Source of the DNA: Actinospineispora eucalypti
GTDB taxonomy: Bacteria > Actinomycetota > Actinomycetes > Mycobacteriales > Pseudonocardiaceae
Reading direction: 5' to 3'
DNA: 64,000 bases
Assembly: GCA_014208095.1 (NCBI GenBank)
Contig: JACHMT010000001.1
Coordinates: forward strand, 868,001 to 932,000
Part shown: one piece after another, positions 25,925-34,919 of the stretch
How positions within the stretch are numbered: the stretch's first letter is position 1
How the letters are laid out: every line of letters starts with the position of its first letter
Translations under genes and position numbers: made by a program
The notes under the pieces: model-generated
What the model was told of the DNA's origin: nothing
Database searches by the model: none
Seen by the model: the letters and a program-made list of their open reading frames with translations, nothing else

Positions 25925-26898
25925 TGGCCGGCCAGGGTCGGATGGTCCGCACCGCGGCGGGCATCGGGCTGTACGCGGAGGTCGAGGGGCCGGCGGATGC
26001 GCCGGTGACGCTGGTGTTCTCGCACGGGTGGACGCTGGACAGCCGCATCTGGGACCCGGTGGTCCGTTCGGTGCTGGCCCACTCGCCGGCCACCCGGGTG
26101 GTCCGCTACGACCACCGGGGGCACGGCAGCAGCGACTCGGTGCCGCCGCACCGGATGACCATCGCGGCCCTGGCCGACGACCTGGCCGAGCTGATCGACC
26201 GGCTGGCCCCGGACGGGAAGCTGGTGCTGGCCGGCCACTCCATGGGCGGCATGACCATCATGGCTCTGGCCGAGCGGTATCCCGAGCTGTTCGCCCGCCG
26301 GGTGGCCGGGGTGGCCCTGGTGGCCACGGCGTCCGGCGGGCTCGGGGACACCACGTTCGGGCTGTCCGTGCGGGCGCTCAACCTGGTCCGCCGGGGCGAG
26401 GCCCGGCTGGCCGGGTCGGTGCGCTTCAACCGCCGGCCCAAGCTGACCCGGTGGCCGCTTCTGCTGGCCCCCGGGCTGCGGTACCTGATCATCGGCCGGG
26501 GCGCCGACCGGGGCGCGCTGCGGCGCAGCATGCGCTGCATCGCGGACTGCCGGCCCTCCGCGATCACCGGTTTCCGGCCGACCCTGGAGGACCACCGGCG
26601 GGACGCCGCGCTGGCCGCGTTCGAGCACATCCCGACCCGGGTGCTGGCCGGGGCGCGGGACAAGCTGACCCCGGTCTACCAGTCGCGACGCATCGTCGAG
26701 CACGCCAGGAACGCCTCGCTGACCGTGCTCCCGGACGCCGGCCACATGCTGCCGGTGGAGCGGGTGGACTCGGTGAGCAGCTGCCTCACCGAGCTGGTGT
26801 CTTCCGCGCGCGCCGAACCGGGCGCGCGCTCGACCCGGCCTGTTACTCGTGCACCATCGGGAAGCGAGCCAGGCCCCGCCAGGCCAGCCGGGTCATGA
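25924..26898 (+). CDS. Alpha/beta hydrolase
   Basis: 324 residues. FSHGWTLDSRIW forms the oxyanion region, GHSMGG holds the nucleophile Ser, ARDKLTPV the acid and GHMLPVERVD the catalytic His. The last 55 bases overlap the convergent TetR gene, and the final residues (about 295-324) look like low-complexity tail. It is translationally coupled to the diiron oxygenase. Ester or lactone hydrolysis is likely; the substrate is unknown. Confidence 0.85.
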   Translation: MAGQGRMVRTAAGIGLYAEVEGPADAPVTLVFSHGWTLDSRIWDPVVRSVLAHSPATRVVRYDHRGHGSSDSVPPHRMTIAALADDLAELIDRLAPDGKLVLAGHSMGGMTIMALAERYPELFARRVAGVALVATASGGLGDTTFGLSVRALNLVRRGEARLAGSVRFNRRPKLTRWPLLLAPGLRYLIIGRGADRGALRRSMRCIADCRPSAITGFRPTLEDHRRDAALAAFEHIPTRVLAGARDKLTPVYQSRRIVEHARNASLTVLPDAGHMLPVERVDSVSSCLTELVSSARAEPGARSTRPVTRAPSGSEPGPARPAGS

Positions 26899-27505
26899 GG
26901 TCCACGGCTTCCTGCCTGGGTACCGCCTGACCGGAGTCCAGCCAGTACTGCGCCGTGACCTGGCCGATGCCGACCAGGCCGACGGCGAGCAGGCGGGCCC
27001 GGTCGCGGTCCAGCCCGGCGTCCTGGGTGACCGCGTCGGCCACCATGTCGATGCACTCCCGGTTCGCGGTGTCCAGCACGGCCGATGCCTCCGGCTCACC
27101 GCGCAGGTCGGAACCGAAGATCAGCCGGTAGGCCTTGCTCTCGTTGGCCACGAAGTCGAAGTACGCGGTGACCGCGCCCTGCACCCGCAGCGAGTTGTCC
27201 GTGGTGGAAAGCATGGCGCCGCGGACCAGGCTCACCAGCCGCTCCGCGTAGGTGCGCAGCAGCGCCCGGTACAGCTCCAGTTTGCTGGGGAAGTGCTGGT
27301 AGAGCACCGGCTTGCTGACCCCGGCCCGGTCGGCGATGTCGTCCATCGCGGCCGCGTGGTACCCCTGCGCGGCGAACACGTCCAGCGCCGCGCCGAGCAG
27401 CTGCGTGCGGCGCGCGTCCCGGGACAGCCGGACCCCGCGCGGCGGCACCGGATTCGGATCCTGAGCCGTCGCCGCCGTCCGTGGCGCCCCCGCGATTTCC
27501 GTCAT
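26843..27505 (-). CDS. TetR-family regulator
   Basis: 220 residues with helix-turn-helix AMDDIADRAGVSKPVLYQHF and a C-terminal ligand domain (AQYWLDSGQ). The ATG at 27505 is preferred over an upstream frame. The gene is convergent with the alpha/beta hydrolase gene, which it overlaps by 56 bases, and diverges from the second hydrolase (27664), its plausible target. No clear palindrome was picked out in the 158-base gap. Confidence 0.85.
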   Translation of the reverse strand: MTEIAGAPRTAATAQDPNPVPPRGVRLSRDARRTQLLGAALDVFAAQGYHAAAMDDIADRAGVSKPVLYQHFPSKLELYRALLRTYAERLVSLVRGAMLSTTDNSLRVQGAVTAYFDFVANESKAYRLIFGSDLRGEPEASAVLDTANRECIDMVADAVTQDAGLDRDRARLLAVGLVGIGQVTAQYWLDSGQAVPRQEAVDLMTRLAWRGLARFPMVHE

Positions 27506-27663
27506 CCCGGCCACCCTACCCGCTGGAAACCCGAATGGCTGATAACGCGCGAGGCGCGTGCGTTCCTCAGATGACTTGCTGGTGAAGGTGAGTTTGCCGA
27601 CCAGTAACTGATAAATGCCCACCCGGGGTGGGCAACTCTTGCCTCGTCCCTCATCCTGGGGGT

Positions 27664-28653
27664 ATGCGCCCTTCCTCCGCCGGAACCTCGACGCTGGTCG
27701 ACGACGCTCGCCTCGCCCCGCTGGCCGACGCCGCCCTCTTGCCTCCCGTGGACAAGTCGGTTCCGCCGTGGCCGGGCCGCCAGGTCAGCTCGGGCGGGGT
27801 CACCCTGCACGTGCGCGAGACGCCGGGGCCGGACGGGGAGACCCCGGCGGTCTACGTGCACGGGCTTTCCGGCTCGGGCACCAACTGGACCGACCTGGCG
27901 GCGCAGCTGTCCCCGCACGCGCGCGGCCTGGCGCTGGACCTGCCCGGGTTCGGCCACTCCCGGCCGTTGCAGTCGGGCCACTACACCCCGGCCGCGCACG
28001 CCGACGCGGTGCTGTGCTTTCTGGCCGGCATGGGCCGCCCGGTGCACCTGCTCGGCAACTCGCTCGGCGGGGCCACCGCGCTGCGGGTGGCGGCCCGGCG
28101 GCCCGAGCTGGTGCGCAGCCTGACCCTGCTCGCGCCGGCCATGCCGGATCGCCGGCCGGACCCGAGGCGCACGTCCGACCCGTGGCTGGCGCTGGCCGCC
28201 ATCCCCTGGCTGCGCCCGAGGATCGCCCGCCGGCTGGCCAGGGTCACGCCCCGGCAGCGGGTGGAACAGATGATCTCGCTGTGTTACGGCGACCCGGGGG
28301 TGGTCGCCGAGCACCGCATCCAGGAGGCGATCCTCGAGGCGGCCGAGCGGGCCGAGCTGCCCTGGGCCGGCGAGGCGCTGTGGCAGACCACCCGGGGGAT
28401 GATCCGCGGCTGGTTCACCGGGACCTCGCTGTGGTCGGTGGCGACCAGGGTCACCGTGCCGACCCTGGTGCTCTGGGGCGGCCGGGACCGCCTGGTCTCC
28501 CCGAAGCTGGCGCGGCGGACCGTCGCCGCACTCCCCAACGGCCGCCTGCACCTGCTCCCCGACGTCGGCCACGTCCCCCAGATGGAACGCCCCGACCTGG
28601 TCGCCCAGGCCGTCCTGGGCATGTGGCAGGCCATCGACGCCGACCGCTGGTGA
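27664..28653 (+). CDS. Alpha/beta hydrolase (lipase-like)
   Basis: About 329 residues with HGLSGSGTNW (oxyanion), LGNSLGGATALRVA (nucleophile elbow), GGRDRLVSPK (acid) and DVGHVPQMERPD (His), plus a helical cap. ATG start at 27664. Possibly the counterpart of the mycobacterial lipase gene Rv3203 near adnA, though I cannot check orthology. It may be regulated by the divergent TetR. Confidence 0.85.
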   Translation: MRPSSAGTSTLVDDARLAPLADAALLPPVDKSVPPWPGRQVSSGGVTLHVRETPGPDGETPAVYVHGLSGSGTNWTDLAAQLSPHARGLALDLPGFGHSRPLQSGHYTPAAHADAVLCFLAGMGRPVHLLGNSLGGATALRVAARRPELVRSLTLLAPAMPDRRPDPRRTSDPWLALAAIPWLRPRIARRLARVTPRQRVEQMISLCYGDPGVVAEHRIQEAILEAAERAELPWAGEALWQTTRGMIRGWFTGTSLWSVATRVTVPTLVLWGGRDRLVSPKLARRTVAALPNGRLHLLPDVGHVPQMERPDLVAQAVLGMWQAIDADRW

Positions 28654-28719
28654 CCGTCGCCCGAGCCGATGCGGCCGGGCGGTTTGCCCCTTGCCCGATG
28701 GCCGCGACGCAATCGACCT

Positions 28720-28782
28720 TGATCGCTGTTCGTGGTGGTTGAGCAGCGAAAATCGCGGCTGGACCGCCACTACCGGGGATCA
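28720..28782. repeat. 63-bp palindromic repeat, copy B
   Basis: Same length as copies A and C. Begins TGATCGCTGTTCGTGGTGGT, centre GCGAAAATCGC, ends CGGGGATCA. Confidence 0.8.
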
Positions 28783-28892
28783 TGCCCGAATGACCGCTGT
28801 CCAGGCGGCTTTTGATGGTCAACTCATCCTGGGAGACGTTTGGCTGGTGGGTAGCGTCTGTGAGGATGAATTGATCATTCGGGCGGCCGCAC

Positions 28893-28926
28893 GGGCCGAT
28901 CCAAGCCCGGCCCTCTTTGAACCGGC
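28893..28926 (-). repeat. Copy of the TTTAAAGATCGGCT repeat family (partial)
   Basis: The minus strand reads GCCGGTTCAAAGAGGGCCGG followed by GCTTGGATCGGCCC, a diverged head of the repeat seen at 19501, 33540 and 61007. Confidence 0.55.
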
Positions 28927-29101
28927 ACCGCTTCTCGACCGCACCCGGACGCCGCACAGGGAGACCGTGACGTCGCACAACCCGCACCACGTGCGGCGGC
29001 CCGGTTTGTTGTGCGGCGTGGGGGTGACGGGTGGGAAGATGCCGGGTGGGTTCGGCGTTGAGTTGTTGAGTTGATGGGTTAACCGAGGGAGCACGAGAGA
29101 T

Positions 29102-30274
29102 ATGTCGCTACCGCCGCTCGTGGAACCGGCCGCCGAGCTGACCAAGGAAGAGGTCGAGCGGTACAGCCGCCACCTGATCATCCCGGACGTCGGGATGGAC
29201 GGGCAGAAGCGGCTCAAGAACGCGAAGGTGCTGGTGGTCGGGGCCGGCGGGCTGGGTTCGCCCGCGCTGCTCTACCTGGCCGCCGCCGGGGTCGGCACGC
29301 TGGGCATCGTCGAGTTCGACGAGGTGGACAGCTCCAACCTGCAGCGCCAGGTCATCCACGGGGTCTCCGACGTCGGCAAGCACAAGGGGCTCTCGGCCAA
29401 GGAGTCGATCGCCGAGATCAACCCGCTGGTGAACGTGATCCTGCACAACACCCGGCTGGAGTCGTCCAACGTGTTGGACATCTTCCGGGACTACGACCTG
29501 ATCCTGGACGGCACGGACAACTTCGCCACCCGCTACCTGGTGAACGACGCCGCCGTGCTGCTCGGCAAGCCGTACGTGTGGGGCTCCATCTTCCGGTTCG
29601 AGGGCCAGGCCTCGGTGTTCTGGGAGGACGCGCCGAACGGGCAGGGCCTGAACTACCGCGACCTCTACCCCGAGCCCCCGCCCCCCGGCATGGTGCCGTC
29701 GTGCGCCGAGGGCGGCGTGCTGGGCGTGCTGTGCGCGTCCATCGGCTCGATCATGGTGAACGAGGCGATCAAGCTGATCACCGGTATCGGGGAGCCGCTG
29801 CTCGGCCGGCTGATGGTCTACGACGCCCTGGAGATGAGCTACCGCAAGATCAAGGTCCGCAAGGACCCGAACACCCCGAAGATCACCGAGTTGATCGACT
29901 ACGAGGCCTTCTGCGGCGTGGTGACCCAGGACGCGCAGGACGCGGCGGCCGGGCACACCATCACCGCGACCGAGCTCAAGGACATGATCGACTCGGGCAA
30001 GGACTTCGCGCTGATCGACGTGCGGGAGCAGAACGAGTTCGAGATCGTGCGCATCCCGGGCTCGGTGCTCATCCCCAAGGACCGGATCCTGTCCGGCGCG
30101 GCACTCGCCGAGATCCCGCAGGACAGGCCGGTGGTGCTGCACTGCAAGTCGGGCGCCCGCTCGGCCGAGGCGCTGGCCGCGCTGCACAAGGCCGGCTTCT
30201 CCGACGCGGTGCACGTCGGGGGCGGCGTGCTGGCCTGGGCCAACCAGGTCGACCCCTCGCTGCCTACCTACTGA
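29102..30274 (+). CDS. moeZ: MoeZ: adenylyltransferase-sulfurtransferase (MoeB plus rhodanese)
   Basis: 390 residues. The N-terminal E1-like domain has the ATP-binding loop VVGAGGLGSPALLYLAAAG and the Arg-rich SSNLQRQVIHG; PSCAEGGVLGVLC holds a conserved Cys. The C-terminal rhodanese domain has the active-site loop HCKSGARSAEAL. Such proteins activate the C-terminus of MoaD/ThiS/CysO-type sulfur carriers and thiocarboxylate them, supplying sulfur for molybdopterin, and for cysteine in mycobacteria. Placement next to ferritin-like, DUF3107 and TIGR02569 genes agrees with the mycobacterial order as I recall it. The molybdenum cofactor made with its help is needed by the nitrate reductase at 42294. 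Confidence 0.95.
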   Translation: MSLPPLVEPAAELTKEEVERYSRHLIIPDVGMDGQKRLKNAKVLVVGAGGLGSPALLYLAAAGVGTLGIVEFDEVDSSNLQRQVIHGVSDVGKHKGLSAKESIAEINPLVNVILHNTRLESSNVLDIFRDYDLILDGTDNFATRYLVNDAAVLLGKPYVWGSIFRFEGQASVFWEDAPNGQGLNYRDLYPEPPPPGMVPSCAEGGVLGVLCASIGSIMVNEAIKLITGIGEPLLGRLMVYDALEMSYRKIKVRKDPNTPKITELIDYEAFCGVVTQDAQDAAAGHTITATELKDMIDSGKDFALIDVREQNEFEIVRIPGSVLIPKDRILSGAALAEIPQDRPVVLHCKSGARSAEALAALHKAGFSDAVHVGGGVLAWANQVDPSLPTY

Positions 30275-31190
30275 GTTCTTCGGCCAGCAGCCCGGCCGTG
30301 GCGCCGGGCTGCTGGCGGCCGCGCAGCTCGGCGTAGGTCACCACGGTCATCGCGGTGGAGATCACCGGCATCGGGATCATCACCGCGAGCAGGAGGACGC
30401 CGGCCAGCGCGAACAGCACGAAACCGAGGGCGCCGGGGCTGGTGCCGGCATTGCCGAGGCCGATCAGCCCGAAGCCGATGCCCAGCGGGATCATCAGTAC
30501 CAGCTGGGCCACCAGCTGGTACGCCTGCTGGAGCAGCCAGGCCAGCACCAGCCGGCCGAACGTTGCCCAGAACCGGTCCTTGACCAGTTCGAAGCAGCGC
30601 CCGATGCCGGCCCGTTCGATGACGACCACACAGGTCAGCGACGCGCCGAGCACCACCCCGAGGTACATGCCCGGCACGATCAGCAGCACCGCGCCGACCG
30701 CGATCGCCAGCGCGCCCAGCGCCCACCAGCCGGTCAACGGCAGCGCCCGCCGGGCGCCCAGCCGCAGGGCCTCGCCGATGTCCATCCGCCGGCCGGCGGC
30801 GTCGGTCACCGCGACGCCCACCATCGCGCCCTGCCCGACCGCGAACACGCCGATGGTGACCAGTGCCCCGACCCCGATGGGTACCGTGACCAACGCTTCC
30901 GGCAGGTTCGGCACGCCTTGGACGACCGCGAGGGTCACACCGGCGATCACCCCCGCCGCCACCACGATCGCGCCGAGCGCGATCAGCGCGATCAGCGTCA
31001 GCGGCCAGAAGCTGCGCCGGATCAGCTGGATGCTCCGGTCCAACCAGCCGCCCAGGTCGACCGGGATCAAGGGATCTCCCGGCAGTGGCGTCCACGGCGG
31101 CGGGTAGGCCGGATACGGCCCGGCGCCGGGACCGGGCTGCGCCGGTGGGCCGGGGTAGGGCGGGAAGGTGTCCGGGGGCGGGGTGCTCAC
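30264..31190 (-). CDS. Multi-pass membrane protein (GPDP-memb type), paralog 1
   Basis: 308 residues. A short Pro/Tyr/Gly-rich start (about 40 residues) precedes DLGGWLDRSIQLIRRSFWP and six or more hydrophobic segments. The family, named after a membrane domain also found in some glycerophosphodiester phosphodiesterases, has no known role. A GTG at 31190 is chosen, seven bases after the stop of the next gene. Two tandem paralogs follow upstream on the same strand. Its end overlaps the convergent moeZ stop by 11 bases. Confidence 0.75.
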   Translation of the reverse strand: MSTPPPDTFPPYPGPPAQPGPGAGPYPAYPPPWTPLPGDPLIPVDLGGWLDRSIQLIRRSFWPLTLIALIALGAIVVAAGVIAGVTLAVVQGVPNLPEALVTVPIGVGALVTIGVFAVGQGAMVGVAVTDAAGRRMDIGEALRLGARRALPLTGWWALGALAIAVGAVLLIVPGMYLGVVLGASLTCVVVIERAGIGRCFELVKDRFWATFGRLVLAWLLQQAYQLVAQLVLMIPLGIGFGLIGLGNAGTSPGALGFVLFALAGVLLLAVMIPMPVISTAMTVVTYAELRGRQQPGATAGLLAEELSR

Positions 31191-31197
31191 GGTTGTG

Positions 31198-32454
31198 TTA
31201 CCGGGCGAGTTCGGCGGCCAACGTCGCGGTGCTGGTGCCCGGGTGCTCACGCCCGCGCAGCTCGGCGTAGAGGGCCATCTGGAAGCCGGCGGTGAACGGC
31301 AACACCGGGAGCATCAGCACCGAGGTCAGCACGGCGGTGAGCACCGAGCCGGTGCCGCCCCCGACCAGGTTGGCGATGCCGGCCACCACCAGGTAGTAGA
31401 CGGTGAAGATCACCCCGGTGACCAGGACCCGCCCGAGGGTGGCGAAGAACCGGGGGTTGACCAGCGTGAAGCACCGCCCGATGTTCCCGCGTTCGATGAC
31501 CACGATGCCGACCAGCGTGGACATGATGACCACGGCCAGATAGATCCCGGGCAGCAGGAGGAACAGCGCGCCGACGGCGATCAGGATCCCGCTGAGCAGG
31601 CTCCAGCCGAACAGCGGCAGCATGCGGCCGAGACCGAACCGGAACGCGTCGCCGATCACCGCCGGTCGCCGCTCCGCGTCGCGGACGATCAGGTATACGC
31701 CGCTGGCCTGGCACAACGCGACGACCAACATGCTGACCAGCCCGCCTACGATCGACACCAGCACCAGCTGGGTCAACAACCCGGCGAAGTCCGGCGGTAG
31801 CCCGCCACCCTGTTGCACGCTGGCGGAGAACTGCTCCATCTCGGCCTGCGGCCCGGCGAGCATGATCAGCATCACCGCGCTGACCAGCGTGTACGGCAGG
31901 AAGACCAGCACGAGCCGGACGAAGTTCCGCTGTCCGGTGGCGAACCCCCGGCGGAACCATCCGCCGAAGTCGGTGGCGACCAGCGGGTCGTCCGCCGGGG
32001 TGGCGCCCGCGCCCGGATAGCCCGGGTAACCCGGTCCGGGTGGCGGGTAACCCTGCTGCGGGTGCCCCGGCGGTGGGTAGCCCGGTTGCGGCTGGCCGTA
32101 CTGGGGGTAGCCCGGGGGCGGCTGGCCCTGTTGGGGGTAGCCGGGTTGTGGTTGGCCCTGCTGGGGGTAGCCCGGGGGCGGCTGGCCCTGTTGGGGGTAG
32201 CCGGGTTGTGGTTGGCCCTGCTGGGGGTAGCCCGGCGGTTGCTGGCCCTGTTGGGGGTAGCCGGGTTGTGGTTGGCCCTGCTGGGGGTAGCCCGGGGGCG
32301 GCTGGCCCTGTTGGGGGTAGCCCTGCTGTGGGTAGCCCGGGGGCGGCGGGAAGCCCTGGGGCGGTGGGTAGCCGCCCGGGGGCGTGGGAGGCTGCTGAGG
32401 CTGGTCCTGTGGCTGCCCGTCGGGGTCCTGGCCGTAGGGCGGCGGCGTCGACAT
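31198..32454 (-). CDS. Multi-pass membrane protein, paralog 2, with long Pro/Gln-rich repeats
   Basis: 418 residues. The first 150 residues are tandem [23 protein letters not shown] repeats; in DNA, a 60-bp unit recurs about four times between 32100 and 32340. After this the same membrane core as its neighbours begins ([19 protein letters not shown]). The repeats are probably cytosolic and flexible, and could vary in number by slippage. Function unknown. Confidence 0.75.
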   Translation of the reverse strand: MSTPPPYGQDPDGQPQDQPQQPPTPPGGYPPPQGFPPPPGYPQQGYPQQGQPPPGYPQQGQPQPGYPQQGQQPPGYPQQGQPQPGYPQQGQPPPGYPQQGQPQPGYPQQGQPPPGYPQYGQPQPGYPPPGHPQQGYPPPGPGYPGYPGAGATPADDPLVATDFGGWFRRGFATGQRNFVRLVLVFLPYTLVSAVMLIMLAGPQAEMEQFSASVQQGGGLPPDFAGLLTQLVLVSIVGGLVSMLVVALCQASGVYLIVRDAERRPAVIGDAFRFGLGRMLPLFGWSLLSGILIAVGALFLLLPGIYLAVVIMSTLVGIVVIERGNIGRCFTLVNPRFFATLGRVLVTGVIFTVYYLVVAGIANLVGGGTGSVLTAVLTSVLMLPVLPFTAGFQMALYAELRGREHPGTSTATLAAELAR

Positions 32455-32547
32455 GATCGAACGGTAGCGGCTACCCGGTGCTTCGGGGAGCGTTTTGGCT
32501 GATCCGTTGCCTTTCGGTGCCCGGCGTTGCCGTACCGCTACCTGCTG

Positions 32548-33423
32548 TTACCAGGTGTGTCCGGTGAGCTGCGCGGCCAGCCAGGGGGTGGAGATCGAGC
32601 CGCGTTCGTGCGCCCGCAGCTCCGCGTAGGTGACCACGTAGGCCGAGGTGAATGCCACCCCCACCGGGATCTGCAGCACCGCGGCCAACACGGCGAGCGG
32701 CACCGTGCCGACCGAGGACAGCGGGGCGAGGATGGCCTGCAGCAGCACCGAGTAGACCACCGAGGCCCCGAACACCAGCAACAACCGCCCGAACACCCCC
32801 GGGAACCGGGGGTTGACCAGCGCGAAGCACCGGCCGATGTGCCCCTGCTCGACCACCACGACGGCGGCCACCGTGGGCATCAACACCACGGCGAAGTAGA
32901 TCCCCGGCACGATGAACAGGGTCAGCCCGAACATGACCAACGCCCAGCACAGCAACGACCAGCCGAACAACGGACCGATCCGGGTGGCCGCGAACCGCAG
33001 GCCTTCGCCCGCCCGGGTCGGCTGGCCCGCCGCGTCCCGGATGGCCACGTAGATCCCGGCGCCCTGGACGAGCGCGGTGACCAGCACCGTGGCCAGGGCG
33101 AGGAAGCCGAGCAGCAGCCAGTGCTCGGCCAGGGCGGGGAGCAGCGCCTGGCTGAAGCCGTTCGGGTCGCGCTCCGGGTCGGGCACCCGTCCGGAGGTGA
33201 GCAGGCCCTCCATCAGGTCGTTGAACCAGACCGAGCTGACCGCAACCACCGCCGCCTGCGCCAGCTGGATCATCGCCAGGGCGGCGAAGCTGCGCCGGAA
33301 GGTGGCCACCACCCGGCGCAACCACCCGTCGATGCTGGTGCTCACCAGCGGATCTTCGGACGGCGGCCGGTAGCCGCCGCCACCTGGGTAGTTGGGATAC
33401 TCCGACGGCGGGGGAGTCGTCAT
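32548..33423 (-). CDS. Multi-pass membrane protein, paralog 3
   Basis: 291 residues, start MTTPPPSEYPNYPGGGGYRP and core SIDGWLRRVVATFRRSFAAL, closely parallel to the two downstream paralogs, with six hydrophobic segments and short linker (GHIGRCFALVNPRF, matching RCFELVKDRF and [10 protein letters not shown] of the others). The three genes form a tandem duplication. ATG at 33423; the frame upstream to 33732 is not credible. Confidence 0.75.
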   Translation of the reverse strand: MTTPPPSEYPNYPGGGGYRPPSEDPLVSTSIDGWLRRVVATFRRSFAALAMIQLAQAAVVAVSSVWFNDLMEGLLTSGRVPDPERDPNGFSQALLPALAEHWLLLGFLALATVLVTALVQGAGIYVAIRDAAGQPTRAGEGLRFAATRIGPLFGWSLLCWALVMFGLTLFIVPGIYFAVVLMPTVAAVVVVEQGHIGRCFALVNPRFPGVFGRLLLVFGASVVYSVLLQAILAPLSSVGTVPLAVLAAVLQIPVGVAFTSAYVVTYAELRAHERGSISTPWLAAQLTGHTW

Positions 33424-33539
33424 GGCGAGACGATAGCGCGGAACGCGCGAGCCGAGCGCGTGCCCAGTTCGGCACGCGCGGACCAACACAGCGGAACGCG
33501 CGAGCCGAGCGCGTGCCCAGTTCGGCGAGGGCGGTGCCG

Positions 33540-33608
33540 GTTTAAAGATCGGCTTGGACGGGGCCGCGGTTGCTGGTCCGTCGCGGCGTGGGTGCGGCCC
33601 GTTGCGTT
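33540..33608 (+). repeat. TTTAAAGATCGGCT repeat, left arm of second island
   Basis: Begins GTTTAAAGATCGGCTTGGAC; the later part GGTGCGGCCCGTTGCGTTTC matches the end of the copy at 61007. Confidence 0.75.
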
Positions 33609-33722
33609 TCTCGTTGGTCACTTCTGATCCGAAAATAGGTACGGGTGGGGCAATTGGGACTGGCGTGACGTCGGCCGGTCCCTCGGGTGGTCCGAGTCGG
33701 TGTTGGCGGCCGTGACCGGGAA

Positions 33723-33785
33723 GGATCGCCATCCGTGGCGGTTCAGCCGCGAAAATCGAGGCTCAACCGCCAGTAACGGCGATCA
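33723..33785. repeat. 63-bp palindromic repeat, copy C
   Basis: Most symmetric of the three copies: left arm GATCGCCATCCGTGGCGGTT plus CAGCC pairs with a right arm ending GTAACGGCGATC; centre GCGAAAATCGA. Confidence 0.85.
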
Positions 33786-33844
33786 CCTATTTTCCGCCCC
33801 TCACGCAACCAGGGTGGCGGATGGGGCAGCGCCAACGGTCAGTT

Positions 33845-33911
33845 CATGATCACCATGACATGGTGGTCGTTTCCGGGCCGCCAGGCGGGCCGTAATGTCA
33901 TGGTGACCATG
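33845..33911. repeat. Hairpin with 17-bp arms
   Basis: CATGATCACCATGACAT (33845-33861) pairs with ATGTCATGGTGACCATG (33895-33911) at 16 of 17 positions around a 33-base loop that itself holds GGGCCGCC/GGCGGGCC. No T-run follows. Confidence 0.75.
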
Positions 33912-33969
33912 TAATTCATTCCCATTGATACGCAAGCAGGTGGCACCCAAAACAGCGGCAGACCAACCG

Positions 33970-33998
33970 CCTCGGCCCGTCCAAGTCGATCTTTAAAC
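33970..33998 (-). repeat. TTTAAAGATCGGCT repeat, right arm of second island
   Basis: Minus strand reads GTTTAAAGATCGACTTGGAC followed by GGGCCGAGG, an inverted partner of 33540. Confidence 0.75.
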
Positions 33999-34070
33999 CG
34001 GCACGCCGGCTCACCGGTATCGGCGTGGCGTCCCCGGAACGGGTATATCGCGGCGGTACCGTGCGTGGTT

Positions 34071-34898
34071 GTGAGCACCGCATCGGTTGATATCGGCGCG
34101 CTCGAGCGTGTCGAGCTGCCCAGCCATGTGCGCACCGCGTTCGGCGTCCGGGAACGGGACTGCCGGCCGATCGCATTCGGCGGGCTGGACTGCTGGCGCT
34201 GTGGCGACGTGGTGATCCGCCCGGTCTTCGACCACGCGCAGACCGCCTGGTCGTCCCGCGTGCTGGACACCCTGGAGGTGGACGGCCTGCGGATCGCCCG
34301 CCCGGTGCGGGCGTCCGACGGGCGCTGGGTGGTGGCCGGCTGGTCGGCGTGCCAGTACGTCTCCGGCAGCCCGGAGGGTCGCTACGAGGAACTGGTGGCC
34401 GCGTCGCTGCGGCTGCACGCCGCGACCGCCTCGGTGCGCCGGCCCCGCCTGCTGGACGACCGGGAGAACCTGACCGGCCGCGCGGACGCCGCCGCCTGGG
34501 GCGAGCGCACGATCAACCTGGACCAGGCCACCGGCGGGCAGCTGTTCGACGAGCTGGCCGGGATGCGCCGGCAGCTGCGGCTGCCCGCGCAGGTGGTGCA
34601 CGCCGACCTGTTCGGCACCGTGCTCTTCGACGGCGACGCGCCGCCCGCCGTGCTGGACCTGGTGCCGTTCTGGCGCCCGGTGGAGTGGGCGGCCGCGGTG
34701 ATCGTGGTCGACGCGCTGGCCTGGGGCGGCGCCGACCCCGGGCTGGTCGGCGCCTGGTCGCACCTGGACGGGTGGCCGCAGGTGCTGCTGCGCGCGCTGC
34801 TGTTCCGGCTGGCCCTGCACGCCCAGCACCCGGGCGCGACGGCGGAGTCGCTGCGCGGCCTGGAACTCGCCGCCGAAGTGATCGCCTCGCGCCTCTGA
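34071..34898 (+). CDS. TIGR02569-family protein (Rv3205c-like)
   Basis: 275 residues with the pattern of the actinobacterial TIGR02569 family: ELPSHVRTAFGVRERDCRPI, FGGLDCWRCGDVVIRPV, VHADLFGTVLFD and DLVPFWRPVEWAAAVIVVDAL. The HADLFGTVLF segment resembles a phosphotransferase catalytic loop (aminoglycoside phosphotransferase-like fold), without a clear biochemical role. A GTG at 34071 is preferred over the one at 34065. Genome position between moeZ and the alkyltransferase-like gene is conserved with mycobacteria, as I recall. Confidence 0.8.
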   Translation: MSTASVDIGALERVELPSHVRTAFGVRERDCRPIAFGGLDCWRCGDVVIRPVFDHAQTAWSSRVLDTLEVDGLRIARPVRASDGRWVVAGWSACQYVSGSPEGRYEELVAASLRLHAATASVRRPRLLDDRENLTGRADAAAWGERTINLDQATGGQLFDELAGMRRQLRLPAQVVHADLFGTVLFDGDAPPAVLDLVPFWRPVEWAAAVIVVDALAWGGADPGLVGAWSHLDGWPQVLLRALLFRLALHAQHPGATAESLRGLELAAEVIASRL

Positions 34899-34919
34899 CA
34901 CCCGATACCGTATTACCTC

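Larger units (their letters stand above)
28654..29101. other. Intergenic region with two dispersed repeats
   Basis: About 450 bases before moeZ with no credible gene. It holds the second 63-bp palindrome (28720-28782) and a minus-strand copy of the TTTAAAGATCGGCT-type repeat (28893-28926). A small inverted pair CGCACAAC/GTTGTGCG lies at about 28974-29022. Confidence 0.7.
33424..34070. other. Repeat-rich divergent intergenic region
   Basis: About 640 bases with no gene. Inverted arms of the TTTAAAGATCGGCT family bound 33540-33998 (459 bases). Inside are the third 63-bp palindrome (33723-33785), flanked by the inverted decamer GAAAATAGGT/ACCTATTTTC (33631-33640, 33785-33794), and a long-armed hairpin (33845-33911). 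Confidence 0.75.

Noticed and set aside
28691..29074. A 127-codon open frame upstream of moeZ
   Set aside because: It translates the dispersed repeats and has no ribosome site or domain.
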